Assembly: GCF_000023465.1 (NCBI RefSeq) | Contig: NC_014041.1 | Location: 2,362,001-2,426,000, forward strand | Length of the DNA stretch: 64,000 nt | DNA from: Zunongwangia profunda SM-A87 | Lineage (GTDB): Bacteria > Bacteroidota > Bacteroidia > Flavobacteriales > Flavobacteriaceae | Reading direction: 5' to 3' | Translations under genes and position numbers: made by a program | The notes under the pieces: model-generated | What the model was told of the DNA's origin: nothing | The model's input: the letters and a program-made list of their open reading frames with translations, nothing else | Database searches by the model: none | Shown: positions 18,911 through 28,436 of the stretch, piece after piece | Position numbering within the stretch: position 1 is the first letter of the stretch | Layout of the letters: the number at the start of each line of letters is the position of its first letter

Positions 18911-20257
18911 TTAATTGAATATTGTGGTAAGCATTGAAAAATCGGCTTGTGTATAGGCATAATTGTTCCAATATTGCCAGTAATCGTAGTAAGCCTGAAT
19001 TCGTGCTTTTTCGGTAAACTGAAGACTTTGCTGGATTTGCAATAAGGTGGTAAGGTTTATCAGTCCGCTTTCATAACGCACCTTAAATAAGCGGTACGAT
19101 TCGGAAGCTGAACGATAGGCACCTTCCGCTTCCTGAATTTCTTCTTTTGATTTTTCAATATGAAACTGTAGTGAATTTTGCTGTTCAGTTATGAAGCGTT
19201 TTACAGCTTCCTTTTCCAGAGAAACTCGTTTTTGTTCCTGTTGTACTTTTCGTGTTTTTAATCCTTTGGAATACCATTGGCTTAAATTCCATGTTAGTCC
19301 TACACCCACCAGGTAATTACTGATGGGTAATTCGTAACTGTCCTGAAATGCCCGGCTATTGTCACCATAACCTATTCCTCTTAAAAGTCCACCCGCAAGC
19401 AGAAAAATATCGGGTAACACCTGATGGTCCACTATCTTTTCACGCACTTTGAGTGCTTCATCTTGATATTTTTTTTCTGTCAGTAAGGGATGATTACGGG
19501 CTGAATCGTTTATTTCAACTTCCCTGATTGAAAAGAAAGATTTTGGTATATTTTCAATATTTACTGCTTTTCCAGTATATTCCAATAGCTGATTTTTAAA
19601 ACGGTTATTTTGTCCTTCCCATTTTTTCTGTTGCGCTATGGCCTGCTTAAGTCTTGTTGATGCAATTAAGGAATCGGCAGCAGCGGCCAGTCCAGATTGC
19701 ACCAGGCTGGAAGATAATTTAACTAAGCTTTTATTGCGTTCGGCTTCCCGTTTGGCCCAGTCTTGCATAGCTTTACCATGAATCCAACCAAAATACGCTT
19801 TAGTAATCTGATGTCTTAGTTCGAGAACTTTAATATCAAATCCTGTTTGTGCCTGTTCCTGGTTTATCTGGGCTAGATCAATCTGGTCTCTGTATTTGCC
19901 AAACCGGAGAAAGTCCCATTTTAAAGTAGCCGAGGCCATAGTGTTTACCGCGGTATTTCCATTAATACCTTCGCCACTGACGTTAAAAAAGCCAGGTAAT
20001 GGGACAAAAGCTCCGGCGGCGCCTTCAAAAGTTCCAAATGTATGTTGTGCCTGAAGATTGAGCTCTGGTAAGATTTCTTGTTTGGCAAGTCTATAATCGT
20101 AATCGGCAGATTTAATGCTTGAGACTTCTGCTTGTAACCCGGGATAGGTCGCAGCCTCCTGATAAAGTTTTGATAACGGAATATTTTCTGAAGTTTGTGC
20201 ACAAGTAAGTGAATACGAGAGCAGGAAACATCCCATTATCAGCATTCCATATTTCAT
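18911..20257 (-). CDS. TolC-family outer-membrane efflux channel
   Basis: 448 residues from the ATG at 20255-20257; this start gives a good signal peptide (MKYGMLIMGCFLLSYSLTCA), while the longer frame adds 12 residues that spoil it. Two OEP repeats of coiled helices and beta strands (LYQEAATYPGLQAEVSSIKS at the start of the first; SYRLFKVRYESGLINLTTLL near the end), as in TolC. First gene of the permease-adaptor operon, 15 bases from the permease. Forms the outer-membrane exit duct. Confidence 0.9.
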   Translation of the reverse strand: MKYGMLIMGCFLLSYSLTCAQTSENIPLSKLYQEAATYPGLQAEVSSIKSADYDYRLAKQEILPELNLQAQHTFGTFEGAAGAFVPLPGFFNVSGEGINGNTAVNTMASATLKWDFLRFGKYRDQIDLAQINQEQAQTGFDIKVLELRHQITKAYFGWIHGKAMQDWAKREAERNKSLVKLSSSLVQSGLAAAADSLIASTRLKQAIAQQKKWEGQNNRFKNQLLEYTGKAVNIENIPKSFFSIREVEINDSARNHPLLTEKKYQDEALKVREKIVDHQVLPDIFLLAGGLLRGIGYGDNSRAFQDSYELPISNYLVGVGLTWNLSQWYSKGLKTRKVQQEQKRVSLEKEAVKRFITEQQNSLQFHIEKSKEEIQEAEGAYRSASESYRLFKVRYESGLINLTTLLQIQQSLQFTEKARIQAYYDYWQYWNNYAYTQADFSMLTTIFN

Positions 20258-20352
20258 AATGCTATATTTTTTAAAATGATAAATAAAAATCAAAGGGAGT
20301 TCATACCGAAAAACCCGGTATCAACGAAATAAAAAAGAAAAGAATGGAATGC

Positions 20353-20745
20353 TTAAGCGTAGTACTGTAGACGCTGGAGTTGGATGTAGAGAGGCTCCTT
20401 AAAACAGGAACGTATAGCTAATGTGAAATTTCGTTTAAAACGAAATGAAATATGGATTAATCCAATTAAAAAAGCTCCATAAAGTGAAAATAATAAAATT
20501 GGAGCATCTTTTAGAACTTTCAGTAAATAGGAAAAGTTATCCGAAAGGGTTTTAATCGCATTTTTAAAACCAATTTTACAGGACGATAAAGTATTAAATG
20601 AAAGCTTGGGAAGTGATTTTTCTGAATGCTGGTAAAAATTTTCTACGTGACCGTTGGTTACCAAATTGAGTGCACCCTTTTTTAGGACACACGAATTGGT
20701 GAGGATCATCCAGAAGGAAAATAATATGAGAATATATTTATTCAT
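20353..20745 (-). CDS. small membrane/secreted protein leading the efflux operon
   Basis: 130 residues. Lipoprotein-like or secreted N-terminus (ILTNSCVLKKG), a middle polar part and one hydrophobic segment at about 83-100 (LLFSLYGAFLIGLIHISF), then a basic tail. It lies 95 bases upstream of the TolC-like gene in the same orientation. Small proteins of this plan often precede metal and RND efflux genes in flavobacteria, but I cannot assign a family or role. Confidence 0.5.
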   Translation of the reverse strand: MNKYILILFSFWMILTNSCVLKKGALNLVTNGHVENFYQHSEKSLPKLSFNTLSSCKIGFKNAIKTLSDNFSYLLKVLKDAPILLFSLYGAFLIGLIHISFRFKRNFTLAIRSCFKEPLYIQLQRLQYYA

Positions 20746-20807
20746 AAAAATCGTAACACAAATTTAAGCGAAAAAATCAATTAAAAAAGTGAATTAGTCT
20801 TGTTTTG

Positions 20808-21476
20808 CTATTTCCTCTTATCCCTACTTTCCTTATCAAAAGCAATTAAGTTAAATAGCTCCCGCATACGGCTACGAACCCGATTACCATAGCGTTCTTC
20901 CAGTTCCTGTGCATTAAGATTAGTGGTGGCGTGGGTTTTTATTTTACGTTGGGTATCTAAATAAAGCTCGTAGCGCGATAATAGGACTTCACCCATTACA
21001 TTGCAATCTTTTCCATAAAAGCGGCCAGGAGGTTCCACGCCCAGATCATCAAAACAGAAAAAACAGGAATTGCCATAATCTTCAATGGTTTTATAGCCTA
21101 AATGATTAAAACCGAACACTACATTTCGGCAGGGAATCATTTCATAGGGGCGTTGGTGTGGCACCATATGCCTAAGCAATTTCATCAGGCTTGTTTTTCC
21201 GCAGCCCACCGGGCCTGAAATCAGAAGACCTTTTTCAATATCAATTCCAAATTTCTCACAACTATCACGGTCTTTGATGAAATAGGAGCATAGCTTGTAT
21301 AAAATCCTTTGGTCTTCAGAGTGAATTTTAAACTTTTTCCCAAATAGTAACTTCCCTTTGGCATCCAGATAGATTAGCATTTTTTTAAAATCATACTGAA
21401 TCTCCTGGTTGCGTAGTTTTCCAAGTTGGTAGGCGACGCCACCTTCGGTAATGATATGTGGAGCTTTATATTTCAT
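20808..21476 (-). CDS. DnaC/IstB-like AAA+ ATPase of a mobile element
   Basis: 222 residues. Walker A ISGPVGCGKTSLMKLL (about 92-107), Walker B CFFCFDDLGVEP (about 138-149) and an arginine-rich sensor end RVRSRMRELF. The family includes helicase loaders and element-borne ATPases. In Bacteroidota this type of protein is found with an excisionase-like HTH protein and RteC in conjugative and mobilisable elements, which is exactly the arrangement here. Its start overlaps the end of the upstream gene by 4 bases (ATGA-type coupling). Confidence 0.82.
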   Translation of the reverse strand: MKYKAPHIITEGGVAYQLGKLRNQEIQYDFKKMLIYLDAKGKLLFGKKFKIHSEDQRILYKLCSYFIKDRDSCEKFGIDIEKGLLISGPVGCGKTSLMKLLRHMVPHQRPYEMIPCRNVVFGFNHLGYKTIEDYGNSCFFCFDDLGVEPPGRFYGKDCNVMGEVLLSRYELYLDTQRKIKTHATTNLNAQELEERYGNRVRSRMRELFNLIAFDKESRDKRK

Positions 21477-22008
21477 AGGGGGTCATCATAATTTTTATCG
21501 GTACTGGTCTTAAGGTTGTCCTGATATGGGACACTAAGCTTTTGTTTGTATCCATTTGCACTTTGAAAATTTGAATTTTTAAAATCCCCTTGTTTGTTAT
21601 TGCTTTTAGTGTTTTGCATAGTTTGTATATGTTTATTTATAGATACCACTGCTTGTCCATTACTTGTCCCGTTATTGGTACTGCTTTGGTTCACTACTTG
21701 TCCGGTACTTGTCCCAAAATCGAACATCTTGATTTTACTCCCTTTAAAAGGATTATGTGAGGGATATACAAAATATAGTTCCAATGGCTCAACTCTTTGA
21801 TGCACCGATGGTAGGTAGATTTAGAACCAATCTTTGCATACTGCATTACTTCTTCGCGGTTGATATAGAATTCCTGCCTAAAAAAATTACTGCTCCATAG
21901 TTGAAATAGAGCAATATAAAGGCTGATATGCGTAGGGTTCAATCGGTTGTCTTTAGAAAAGTGTTCAAACACGCCATTGAGATGCTTGATGTAATTGATT
22001 TCTTCCAA
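21473..22008 (-). pseudogene. element-borne HTH/replication-type protein, frameshifted
   Basis: The frame from the ATG at 22008 encodes MEEINYIKHLNGVFEHFSKD and a winged-helix region (YINREEVMQYAKIGSKSTYH) then loses sense after YILYIP near 21762. The adjoining frame continues SHNPFKGSKIKMFDFGTSTG and ends with an Asn/Gln/Ser-rich tail at 21473, overlapping the ATPase start. The expected joint sequence YILYIPSHNPFKGS is restored by inserting one base near 21760. Related proteins in Bacteroidota mobile elements are single-frame and precede the ATPase. Likely inactivated, unless the base is an assembly error. Confidence 0.7.
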
Positions 22009-22010
22009 GA

Positions 22011-22289
22011 TCAGAATTTATGATGTACGCGGTTATTTTCCAGTACTTCCATGATGTCGCCATAGTCATAGTAAAGTACACCTCCCATTTTCGTATACGG
22101 AATAGTGCCATTAATACGAAGGTTCTGTAGTGTTCCCGGGGAGATCTTGAGCAGTTCGAGAACATCGGTGGATTTTAGCCATTTCTTGGTTGGCTGTCCA
22201 TTTTGGCTTTGTAGTAATTCTTTAATGTCTTCCAGTAATTCCATTTTAAATTCCCGAAGATCGTCGGTGGTAACAATAGATGTTGGCAT
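22011..22289 (-). CDS. excisionase-like helix-turn-helix (MerR/HTH_17) protein
   Basis: 92 residues. A coiled N-terminal helix (LREFKMELLEDIKELLQ) followed by an HTH_17 domain: KSTDVLELLKISPGTLQNL, then the wing GTIPYTKMGGVLYYDYGDI. This is the form of Xis-type directionality proteins and small regulators of Bacteroidota conjugative transposons. It is 2 bases from the next gene and divides the module with RteC upstream. Confidence 0.85.
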   Translation of the reverse strand: MPTSIVTTDDLREFKMELLEDIKELLQSQNGQPTKKWLKSTDVLELLKISPGTLQNLRINGTIPYTKMGGVLYYDYGDIMEVLENNRVHHKF

Positions 22290-22556
22290 AACAAAATGTG
22301 TTTAAAAGAAAGGGCCATCAAGGTTCATAGATTTTAAATGACAGCCCTTTCCATGATTTGACTTTCGTTTTGTAAAATTGCGTGGCTTTGATGGATTTTT
22401 TTCGGTAGATGGTTCGTAGTACGAAAAACTTTAACCTTTGGTGATATTTAAATTAATTTGATCGTATTTGGATGGCGGAGGGCGATCATTTGGAGCGGAA
22501 TGGAAACAGAAATTCTAAGAAAAGAACTTTTCGAAGTAACGATTGACTACGAAAAA

Positions 22557-23390
22557 CTATGTGTGATTTTCTTCATTCATTTTAGCCTCAAGTTTTGCGG
22601 CAATAGTGTGGAGGTATTTGGTACGCGGATCTTTACGGGATTTCATTTCTCCGTAGGTTTTATAGAAGTTATCGATCTCGATATTAAAGAAATCTTCGAA
22701 GGCAGCGACGATGGTTTTTAAATCTACGGTACCGTGATTGCTATCCCCTTTAAAGTAAAGGGCATAGATAATTTCCACCAGGCTTGTTTTAGTACCCGAC
22801 CATACCAAAAGGTTGGGTTGTCGCTCCCTGAAGTCTCCACTGCTTCCGGGTTGTATTAATTCTAACTTCTCCCGAATATAATGGATGTAACGGCAAAGAG
22901 CTTGAACCTTTGACCAAAGCATATCGTGACTGGTTGAGAATTCTGGATTTTGATAATAGTTAATGGTGGGACTAAACGAAAAATCCCTTCTGCCTTTCCT
23001 ACTAAAGAATTCGTAGTCCAGGTAGTTATGGTTTTGCTCCATATAATTCACAAAACTATTATTAGCCGAAAAGAACTTATTGATTTTCTTGATCTCTTTC
23101 TCTAAGAATCGGATTTTATGAGATTTCCCCGCCTTTGGCAGCATCAATTCACAAGACCTTACCTCGGTGAAATAAATAAGATAGCTCATTGGGAGCGGCT
23201 TAATATTTCTGAAAAATTCGATCTCCGATTGTATGTTGTCGAAATCCTTCTGATCGACTTGCTTTTGCAGTTTTGATAAAGTTTTAATGCATAAGCTAAT
23301 GCCATTCTCCGCCTTAGTCAAATCGGTTTTTCCTGATTGAATTAAGCTATCGACTCTTTCGCTGAATGTAGACATCGCCTTTTGGAACAT
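22557..23390 (-). CDS. rteC: RteC-family regulator of element excision
   Basis: 277 residues from the ATG at 23388-23390; an upstream TTG (23438) would add 16 residues. The sequence follows the RteC domain: an N-terminal helical part (KAENGISLCIKTLSKLQKQV, FFRNIKPLPMSYLIYFTEV) and a C-terminal winged-helix half (LVWSGTKTSLVEIIYALYFK, ALEDFFNIEI-like segment, YGEMKSRKDPRTKYL). Established for CTnDOT: RteC activates excision genes in response to an upstream cascade. Here no rteA/rteB is near, so its input is lost or located elsewhere. Confidence 0.85.
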   Translation of the reverse strand: MFQKAMSTFSERVDSLIQSGKTDLTKAENGISLCIKTLSKLQKQVDQKDFDNIQSEIEFFRNIKPLPMSYLIYFTEVRSCELMLPKAGKSHKIRFLEKEIKKINKFFSANNSFVNYMEQNHNYLDYEFFSRKGRRDFSFSPTINYYQNPEFSTSHDMLWSKVQALCRYIHYIREKLELIQPGSSGDFRERQPNLLVWSGTKTSLVEIIYALYFKGDSNHGTVDLKTIVAAFEDFFNIEIDNFYKTYGEMKSRKDPRTKYLHTIAAKLEAKMNEENHT

Positions 23391-23678
23391 GCTGGTAGTA
23401 AATGAAAATATATAAAATCGTTGTTGGGCTCTTTTCAAGTTTGGTTTTGTTTAAGAAAATTATACCAGGGACTCTTATTTGGAAATAAATTAGCTTAAAT
23501 TCTATGATTTTAGATCTTATAAGCATTAAAAACGCTAAAAATTAATAAAATTCACAAGTTTACCTCTTGAATGTATAAGTGTTTAGTGAATTTTATCTTT
23601 TATATTTGAGATATGATAAACTGGTTCTGCCAGATATTCCTTAAAAAAATACCTACTTAACAAAAATATCCCCAAATT

Positions 23679-24047
23679 ATGTTTGAAGGTAAGTACGGCA
23701 CATATTGGATTAGTGATGGTATTCTTTTTGTAGATTATAAGCCTGATCTTATAGTCACCCTAAAAGTTGCTAAAAGAATTGCTCGGGACCGGATGGAATT
23801 TCAGCAGGACAAGGAATATCCGATTTTCAGTAATTTAGATGGTATTATTGGGTCGCATTCAGAAGCCCGGCACTACCTTGTTCATGAAGGTTCGCTGCTC
23901 ATAAAAGCCCTCGCACTTTATTCTACATCTCCCATTGCTATTCGGCTTACCGAGTTCTATCTTAGAACTCTTACTCACAAAATACCAACTCAGCTATTTC
24001 AATATAAAAACAATGCTTTACGCTTTTTAGAACCCTACACCCAGTAA
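23679..24047 (+). CDS. DUF7793-type (STAS/SpoIIAA-like) protein
   Basis: 122 residues, no signal peptide. The pattern of strands and helices (GILFVDYKPDLIVTLKVAKR, YPIFSNLDGI, EARHYLVHEGSLLIKALALY, QLFQYKNNALRFLEPY) matches a family of small Bacteroidota proteins annotated DUF7793, thought to adopt a STAS-like fold. Function unknown. It is 23 bases upstream of an AraC regulator gene and probably cotranscribed. Confidence 0.65.
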   Translation: MFEGKYGTYWISDGILFVDYKPDLIVTLKVAKRIARDRMEFQQDKEYPIFSNLDGIIGSHSEARHYLVHEGSLLIKALALYSTSPIAIRLTEFYLRTLTHKIPTQLFQYKNNALRFLEPYTQ

Positions 24048-24070
24048 AATATTAATTAAAACCTACTATT

Positions 24071-24979
24071 ATGGAACGTGAATTTAATAGGGTAAATTTA
24101 CGTGGAATATACCGTATACTTACCGAAATCGCTAAAGGTAATTTTTCCTTTCAAATTAAACGCACTGATCACAAAGATGAGCTGGAAGGTCTCCATGCTT
24201 ATGCCAATCAAACTTCAGAAGAACTTTATAGAAAGCGGCATCAATTTTTATGGCTAAATAGAAATACGGAAGCTATGCTTATTCGCACGGCGAACTTTCT
24301 ACTGGATAAAAGTTTAAAGGTGATTGATTTTAGCTATGAACATCTTGATCATATTGAAGTAGATCCATATACTATTTTAGGTAACACATTTTCTAAGCTA
24401 CTTGTTAGGAAATTTCAGCCAACCTGGCAGAAAAATATGAAGAAGTTCATGGCCTCCAAAAAACAATCTTTTCACATGCTTCTGGAGTATGATTTTGATG
24501 AACTATTACAAATAAATTTGTATACGGTTGTCTCGAGGTTAACCGGGGTAAAGGAGGGAAAATATATCGTAACATCTTATCTTATGGATGCCTCGAAGGA
24601 TTTCTCAGAATTACCAAGAGATTTCGAAATCAAAACATTTTCAAAATGGGACCAAAAGTTATTTCACGAAATCCATATCTATATTGTACAGCATTTGGAT
24701 GAACCCCCTAAAACTCTAGATCAATTAGCTATGCTTTTTAATACCAATGAATATAAAATTAAAACCGGTTTTAAAGAGATTTTTGGATGTACACCAATGC
24801 AATATTATAATCGGCAGCGCATCCGACAATGCAAAATACTCATTGAAAATACAAGTCTCTCCCTTAAGGAAATTTCGATTAAGATGGGCTTTAGTTCTTA
24901 CCCCCATTTTTCGAAGAGTTTTAAAAAGGAAACTCATGTAACTCCCAGGTTTTATAAAAAAATCACACGCAATTCATAA
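24071..24979 (+). CDS. AraC-family transcriptional regulator
   Basis: 302 residues. The N-terminal 60 residues resemble a HAMP-like helical segment (GNFSFQIKRTDHKDELEGL) without a membrane helix, followed by a PAS-like region (about 75-180). The C-terminal HTH_18 domain is clear: LDQLAMLFNTNEYKIKTGF (first helix-turn-helix) and LKEISIKMGFSSYPHFSKSF (second), ending TPRFYKK. Located with DUF7793 directly upstream of the DUF6520 gene and facing the SusCD operon, so it is a candidate regulator of that locus. Confidence 0.9.
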   Translation: MEREFNRVNLRGIYRILTEIAKGNFSFQIKRTDHKDELEGLHAYANQTSEELYRKRHQFLWLNRNTEAMLIRTANFLLDKSLKVIDFSYEHLDHIEVDPYTILGNTFSKLLVRKFQPTWQKNMKKFMASKKQSFHMLLEYDFDELLQINLYTVVSRLTGVKEGKYIVTSYLMDASKDFSELPRDFEIKTFSKWDQKLFHEIHIYIVQHLDEPPKTLDQLAMLFNTNEYKIKTGFKEIFGCTPMQYYNRQRIRQCKILIENTSLSLKEISIKMGFSSYPHFSKSFKKETHVTPRFYKKITRNS

Positions 24980-25239
24980 AATTTGGATGAATTTATACTG
25001 ATTTGACATGTTTATCTCCATTTTGACTATGTATTTTTTGTGATATTTACACTGTTGATGATCAATGAATTAAAATATTTTTTAATGGAGTTTTGAAGAA
25101 TGAAGTTGAGAAACAAAAAGGTATATGTTTTTCTTCATTCCCGGTAACACTCCCAAAATATTATTGCGCGATAATCCAGGTTTGAAGCCGATTACCTGGT
25201 TAAACGGCACTATTTATTAACCTAATAAATTATAAAATC

Positions 25240-25524
25240 ATGAAAAAGTTAAAAGTAATTTTACCGCTGTTGGCAATCATTTTTGCCATAGGGGTAGCTT
25301 TTGCTACCGTAGGTGATAATTCTAAAACTGAATTGCAAGCCAATGATTATGTACAGTTAAATGGCACGTGGCAAGCCATTCCGGAGCAAAGTTGTGAGAA
25401 CGGAGAATTTACCTGCCAGGTACAGTTGGGTCAAAACGGACCTGTGCTAGATGTCTATGACGAGCGTGGAGATAATCAGCCCAAAGCTAGTGCCAGTGAT
25501 ATGCCTACCGTAATTATCCCATAA
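25240..25524 (+). CDS. DUF6520-family small secreted protein
   Basis: 94 residues. Classic signal peptide (MKKLKVILPLLAIIFAIGVAFA) and a 70-residue mature part with two Cys nine residues apart (SCENGEFTC) and a flexible, acidic C-terminus. The N-terminal signal and length fit the Bacteroidota DUF6520 family, whose members are often next to SusC/SusD genes. Role unknown; the Cys pair may form a disulfide. The 5' leader carries a CCAGGT/ACCTGG hairpin at about 25168-25191, and a strong terminator follows, so this is a monocistronic, probably well expressed gene convergent with the peptidase-SusCD operon. Confidence 0.8.
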   Translation: MKKLKVILPLLAIIFAIGVAFATVGDNSKTELQANDYVQLNGTWQAIPEQSCENGEFTCQVQLGQNGPVLDVYDERGDNQPKASASDMPTVIIP

Positions 25525-25542
25525 GGGGTAATGGTGACATTG

Positions 25543-25581
25543 TAGTCCCCGTTGAAATACATTTCGAAGGGGACTATTTTT
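25543..25581 (+). terminator. rho-independent terminator after DUF6520 gene
   Basis: Stem TAGTCCCC/GGGGACTA extended inside by TTGAAAT/ATTTCGAA, followed by a five-T run. It lies between convergent genes. Confidence 0.85.
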
Positions 25582-25606
25582 ATATAAATCCAGCGATACA
25601 GTTGAT

Positions 25607-28423
25607 CTAATAGTTTTCAGGGAATCCTAAAAATTGCTGATAATGAGAAATTGACATATATTTTTGTGCGGCGGCATTCAACTCCTCTAAAGTGATAAAA
25701 TATTCGAGAAGCGTTCCATATTCCAGTGCTTCCTGAGCCATATTTTCCTGATGAATTACTTTACGCTCTAAATAGGTGGTCCAGAAATTGAAATAACCAA
25801 AATGAGTAAACCCACTTTCATAAGAGGTTAATTGATGCTTTATAGCCGTGTCTAGCCATTCCTGTGTTACTCCATTCTTTTTAAGATCTTGAAATTCTTC
25901 AAGGGCTAATTGTACCAAATGTTCTTGATTCCCGAGAGCACTATCAAATTCAATTTCAAAAGCATAAATATTGTTTTTAAAATCCATCCATTTTCCACGA
26001 GCAGCAGGAGCATAACAGCCTTCCCTTAGCCGTTTAAATATACGTTCATTAAGTGCCAATGCCAGTAATTCTAGTTGTATATGTGTTTTGAGGTCTTTTT
26101 CGGCCTTTACCGGAAAAAAGAGTCGGCCATAAACCTGATTTATATTTTTATAGGTAAGATGGCTATTGATCTTTTTAATCGGAAAGTTAAATTCATTGTT
26201 AGGGATGGTTTCATTACTCGTAGGAAAAACGGTAAGTTTCCTGCTTAATGAACAGGCTATTGCAGCGGTATCAAAATCTCCGGTGAGGATAAAGGTGAAT
26301 CCATCGATGGTAGAAAAGCTTTTTTCCAGTCCTAGAAACAGCTGTTCCATCGTTAGACGAGCAAGATCTTCTCGTTGAATCACCGGTAATTGAGGATACC
26401 AAATAGCTTCAACTTTTTTCATTACAAAAGCGGATGATCCTCTTATGCCTTTACCATCCATTTTATCTATCAGTGTATTTTTCCAGGCAGCAAAAGCCGC
26501 TTTATCTTTCCGAGGATTGTTCAAATAAAGGTATAGCAGGTCTATAAGCTTCGTGAAATCATTCTTATTGGATTGTCCAGTTATTTTCTGAAACTTTTCA
26601 TCTGAAGTTAAATTAAGCTGTAAATGATGTTCCTGTTTAAATAGATCAAGAACAAACTTATTGTAAGATCCCGCTCCTAAATATTGAATCACCTCTGGGG
26701 CAAGCTGGCCAATGATATAATCCGTTTTGTTTTGTATGGGTACCGGGATGGGACGAAAAGCATTGATAGAAATCCTGTTTTTAAACTGGGCTGTTTTGGG
26801 AGCACTTGGTTTAAAAATAAGGGTAACATTATGGGGAAGTTTTACCGTGGAAATTTCAAGGTCATTCTCTTCCATTACCAACGTATCTAAAGCTTTAGTG
26901 GTTGGTATACTGATTTCCTGTTTTAAACTGGGAATGGGCGTTTGGGTTAAGGTGAAGGTTTCTGTAGGATCTATCTTTACTTCCTGAATCCATTGTTCTA
27001 AACAATCCAAATAAGGAATCCTTGCATCTTTCCCTTTGTACAAGATAAAATGGGTATTCTTTGTGAGGTTGGTATATTCCTTTATAAAATGAAAGAGATC
27101 ATTCAATTCAATTTCATTAAGGATGTTAGCCACTAACTCACCTTCGGTTTTTTGGTCTGGGGCTGCCTTGCCATTAATAAAATGATCCTGTAAACGTTGG
27201 CTGATTACCCCTGAAGTTAATGGTTGAGCTCCACTGAATGCTTCCAAAACCTGTTGTTTGGCTTTTGTCAGATCTTCTGGCTGAATACTTTGATGTAATT
27301 GTTTCCAAGCTACAATCCCTTGTTGAATACTCTTTTTTAAGGAGTTGGTATCTATTGGAATACTCATATAGGATGAGTGGATATACAGACTCATTTCACC
27401 CGATAAATAATAGTCAGGGTCAAAAGATTCGAAGGGCGGATGATAATCCCGTTTTAATAGTTGTTTTTTGAAACTCAGGATTTTTTTATAAAGCCTTTCT
27501 AAAATCTTGTTTTTATAATCGCTAGGGGAGTTCGCCCTAATTTTAAAATTTGGGCGTTTTCGAATGATTTCCAATCTTAACGTATGATCGATGCTATCCA
27601 TAACCACATCATAATAACTGCTATCGATGGTTTTTGGTTTTACAAAATCGGTTTTTTTAAAGACCGGTTTTGTGGTTGCGACCGGCTTTTTAAGTTTAGA
27701 GAATAATTGTTGTATTCGTTTTTCTAGGCTATCCAAATCAATGGCCCCCACAATGATCACCGCTTGCTGCTCCGGTTGATACCATTTTTCGTAGTAATTC
27801 ATTAATGCGTTATGGTTATAGTGCCGTAAGCTCTTCAAATGATCCTCTTCATTATAAACCCGTATACCCATAGGCTGCGCTAATTTTTTAGCTCTTATTC
27901 TTCTAAGCCAAAGCCGGTATGGATCGGTGGTACGCATTTCTCCTTGAACCGCCGCCCGTTCTACTACGATAGATTCCGGAGACCACGTATTTCCCTGCGC
28001 CCATTCAAATAGGATTTGAGTAACTTTCTCAATGTTGTTTTTAGAATTTGCGGGAACTGTAGCCTGATAAAGTGTCGCATTAGATCGCGTTTGCGCTTTA
28101 CTAAAACCTCCTATTTTTCTAAAATAGCCTTTTACATCTGGGAAATTCCGCGTTTGTTTGGCGACCAGATGTTCTAACAAATGGGCATATTCCAGTTGAT
28201 CTGTAGTTTCATTGGAAGCCCCGGCTTTGACCACCAGGTTAAAACTGATCGTATTTTCCGGGGTATGATTTTCCTTTAAATAATAGGTAAACCCATTTTT
28301 CAACTCGCCATAACGAACTGATGGATCTAAGGATAATAGTGTTGATAAACCTACGTCTTCACTTTGAGAAAAACTACTGAATCCCACTAGTAAACCTATA
28401 ATGATCAGGTTGGTTTTTAGCAT
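25607..28423 (-). CDS. M16-family zinc peptidase (pitrilysin/insulinase type)
   Basis: 938 residues from the ATG at 28421-28423, which gives a clean signal peptide (MLKTNLIIIGLLVGFSSFSQ); a start at 28450 overlaps the SusD gene. Inverted zinc motif HLLEH (His81, Glu84, His85) with the distal Glu in ERAAVQGEMRT about 75 residues on. Two full M16 halves are present in one chain, so it can form the closed chamber used to degrade peptides. Being exported, it would act in the periplasm. Last gene of the SusC-SusD operon, 13 bases after the SusD stop, suggesting imported peptides are its substrate. Confidence 0.92.
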   Translation of the reverse strand: MLKTNLIIIGLLVGFSSFSQSEDVGLSTLLSLDPSVRYGELKNGFTYYLKENHTPENTISFNLVVKAGASNETTDQLEYAHLLEHLVAKQTRNFPDVKGYFRKIGGFSKAQTRSNATLYQATVPANSKNNIEKVTQILFEWAQGNTWSPESIVVERAAVQGEMRTTDPYRLWLRRIRAKKLAQPMGIRVYNEEDHLKSLRHYNHNALMNYYEKWYQPEQQAVIIVGAIDLDSLEKRIQQLFSKLKKPVATTKPVFKKTDFVKPKTIDSSYYDVVMDSIDHTLRLEIIRKRPNFKIRANSPSDYKNKILERLYKKILSFKKQLLKRDYHPPFESFDPDYYLSGEMSLYIHSSYMSIPIDTNSLKKSIQQGIVAWKQLHQSIQPEDLTKAKQQVLEAFSGAQPLTSGVISQRLQDHFINGKAAPDQKTEGELVANILNEIELNDLFHFIKEYTNLTKNTHFILYKGKDARIPYLDCLEQWIQEVKIDPTETFTLTQTPIPSLKQEISIPTTKALDTLVMEENDLEISTVKLPHNVTLIFKPSAPKTAQFKNRISINAFRPIPVPIQNKTDYIIGQLAPEVIQYLGAGSYNKFVLDLFKQEHHLQLNLTSDEKFQKITGQSNKNDFTKLIDLLYLYLNNPRKDKAAFAAWKNTLIDKMDGKGIRGSSAFVMKKVEAIWYPQLPVIQREDLARLTMEQLFLGLEKSFSTIDGFTFILTGDFDTAAIACSLSRKLTVFPTSNETIPNNEFNFPIKKINSHLTYKNINQVYGRLFFPVKAEKDLKTHIQLELLALALNERIFKRLREGCYAPAARGKWMDFKNNIYAFEIEFDSALGNQEHLVQLALEEFQDLKKNGVTQEWLDTAIKHQLTSYESGFTHFGYFNFWTTYLERKVIHQENMAQEALEYGTLLEYFITLEELNAAAQKYMSISHYQQFLGFPENY

Positions 28424-28436
28424 TGTACCTATCAAT

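Noticed and set aside
22458..22721. 87-codon plus-strand ORF overlapping rteC
   Set aside because: Mostly antisense to the RteC C-terminus and rich in unlikely residues; a shadow frame.
7041..25000. attR copy of the tRNA-Arg 3' end
   Set aside because: I scanned for GGTTCGAATCC and TCGCGATCAC downstream of the integrase and saw no second copy.
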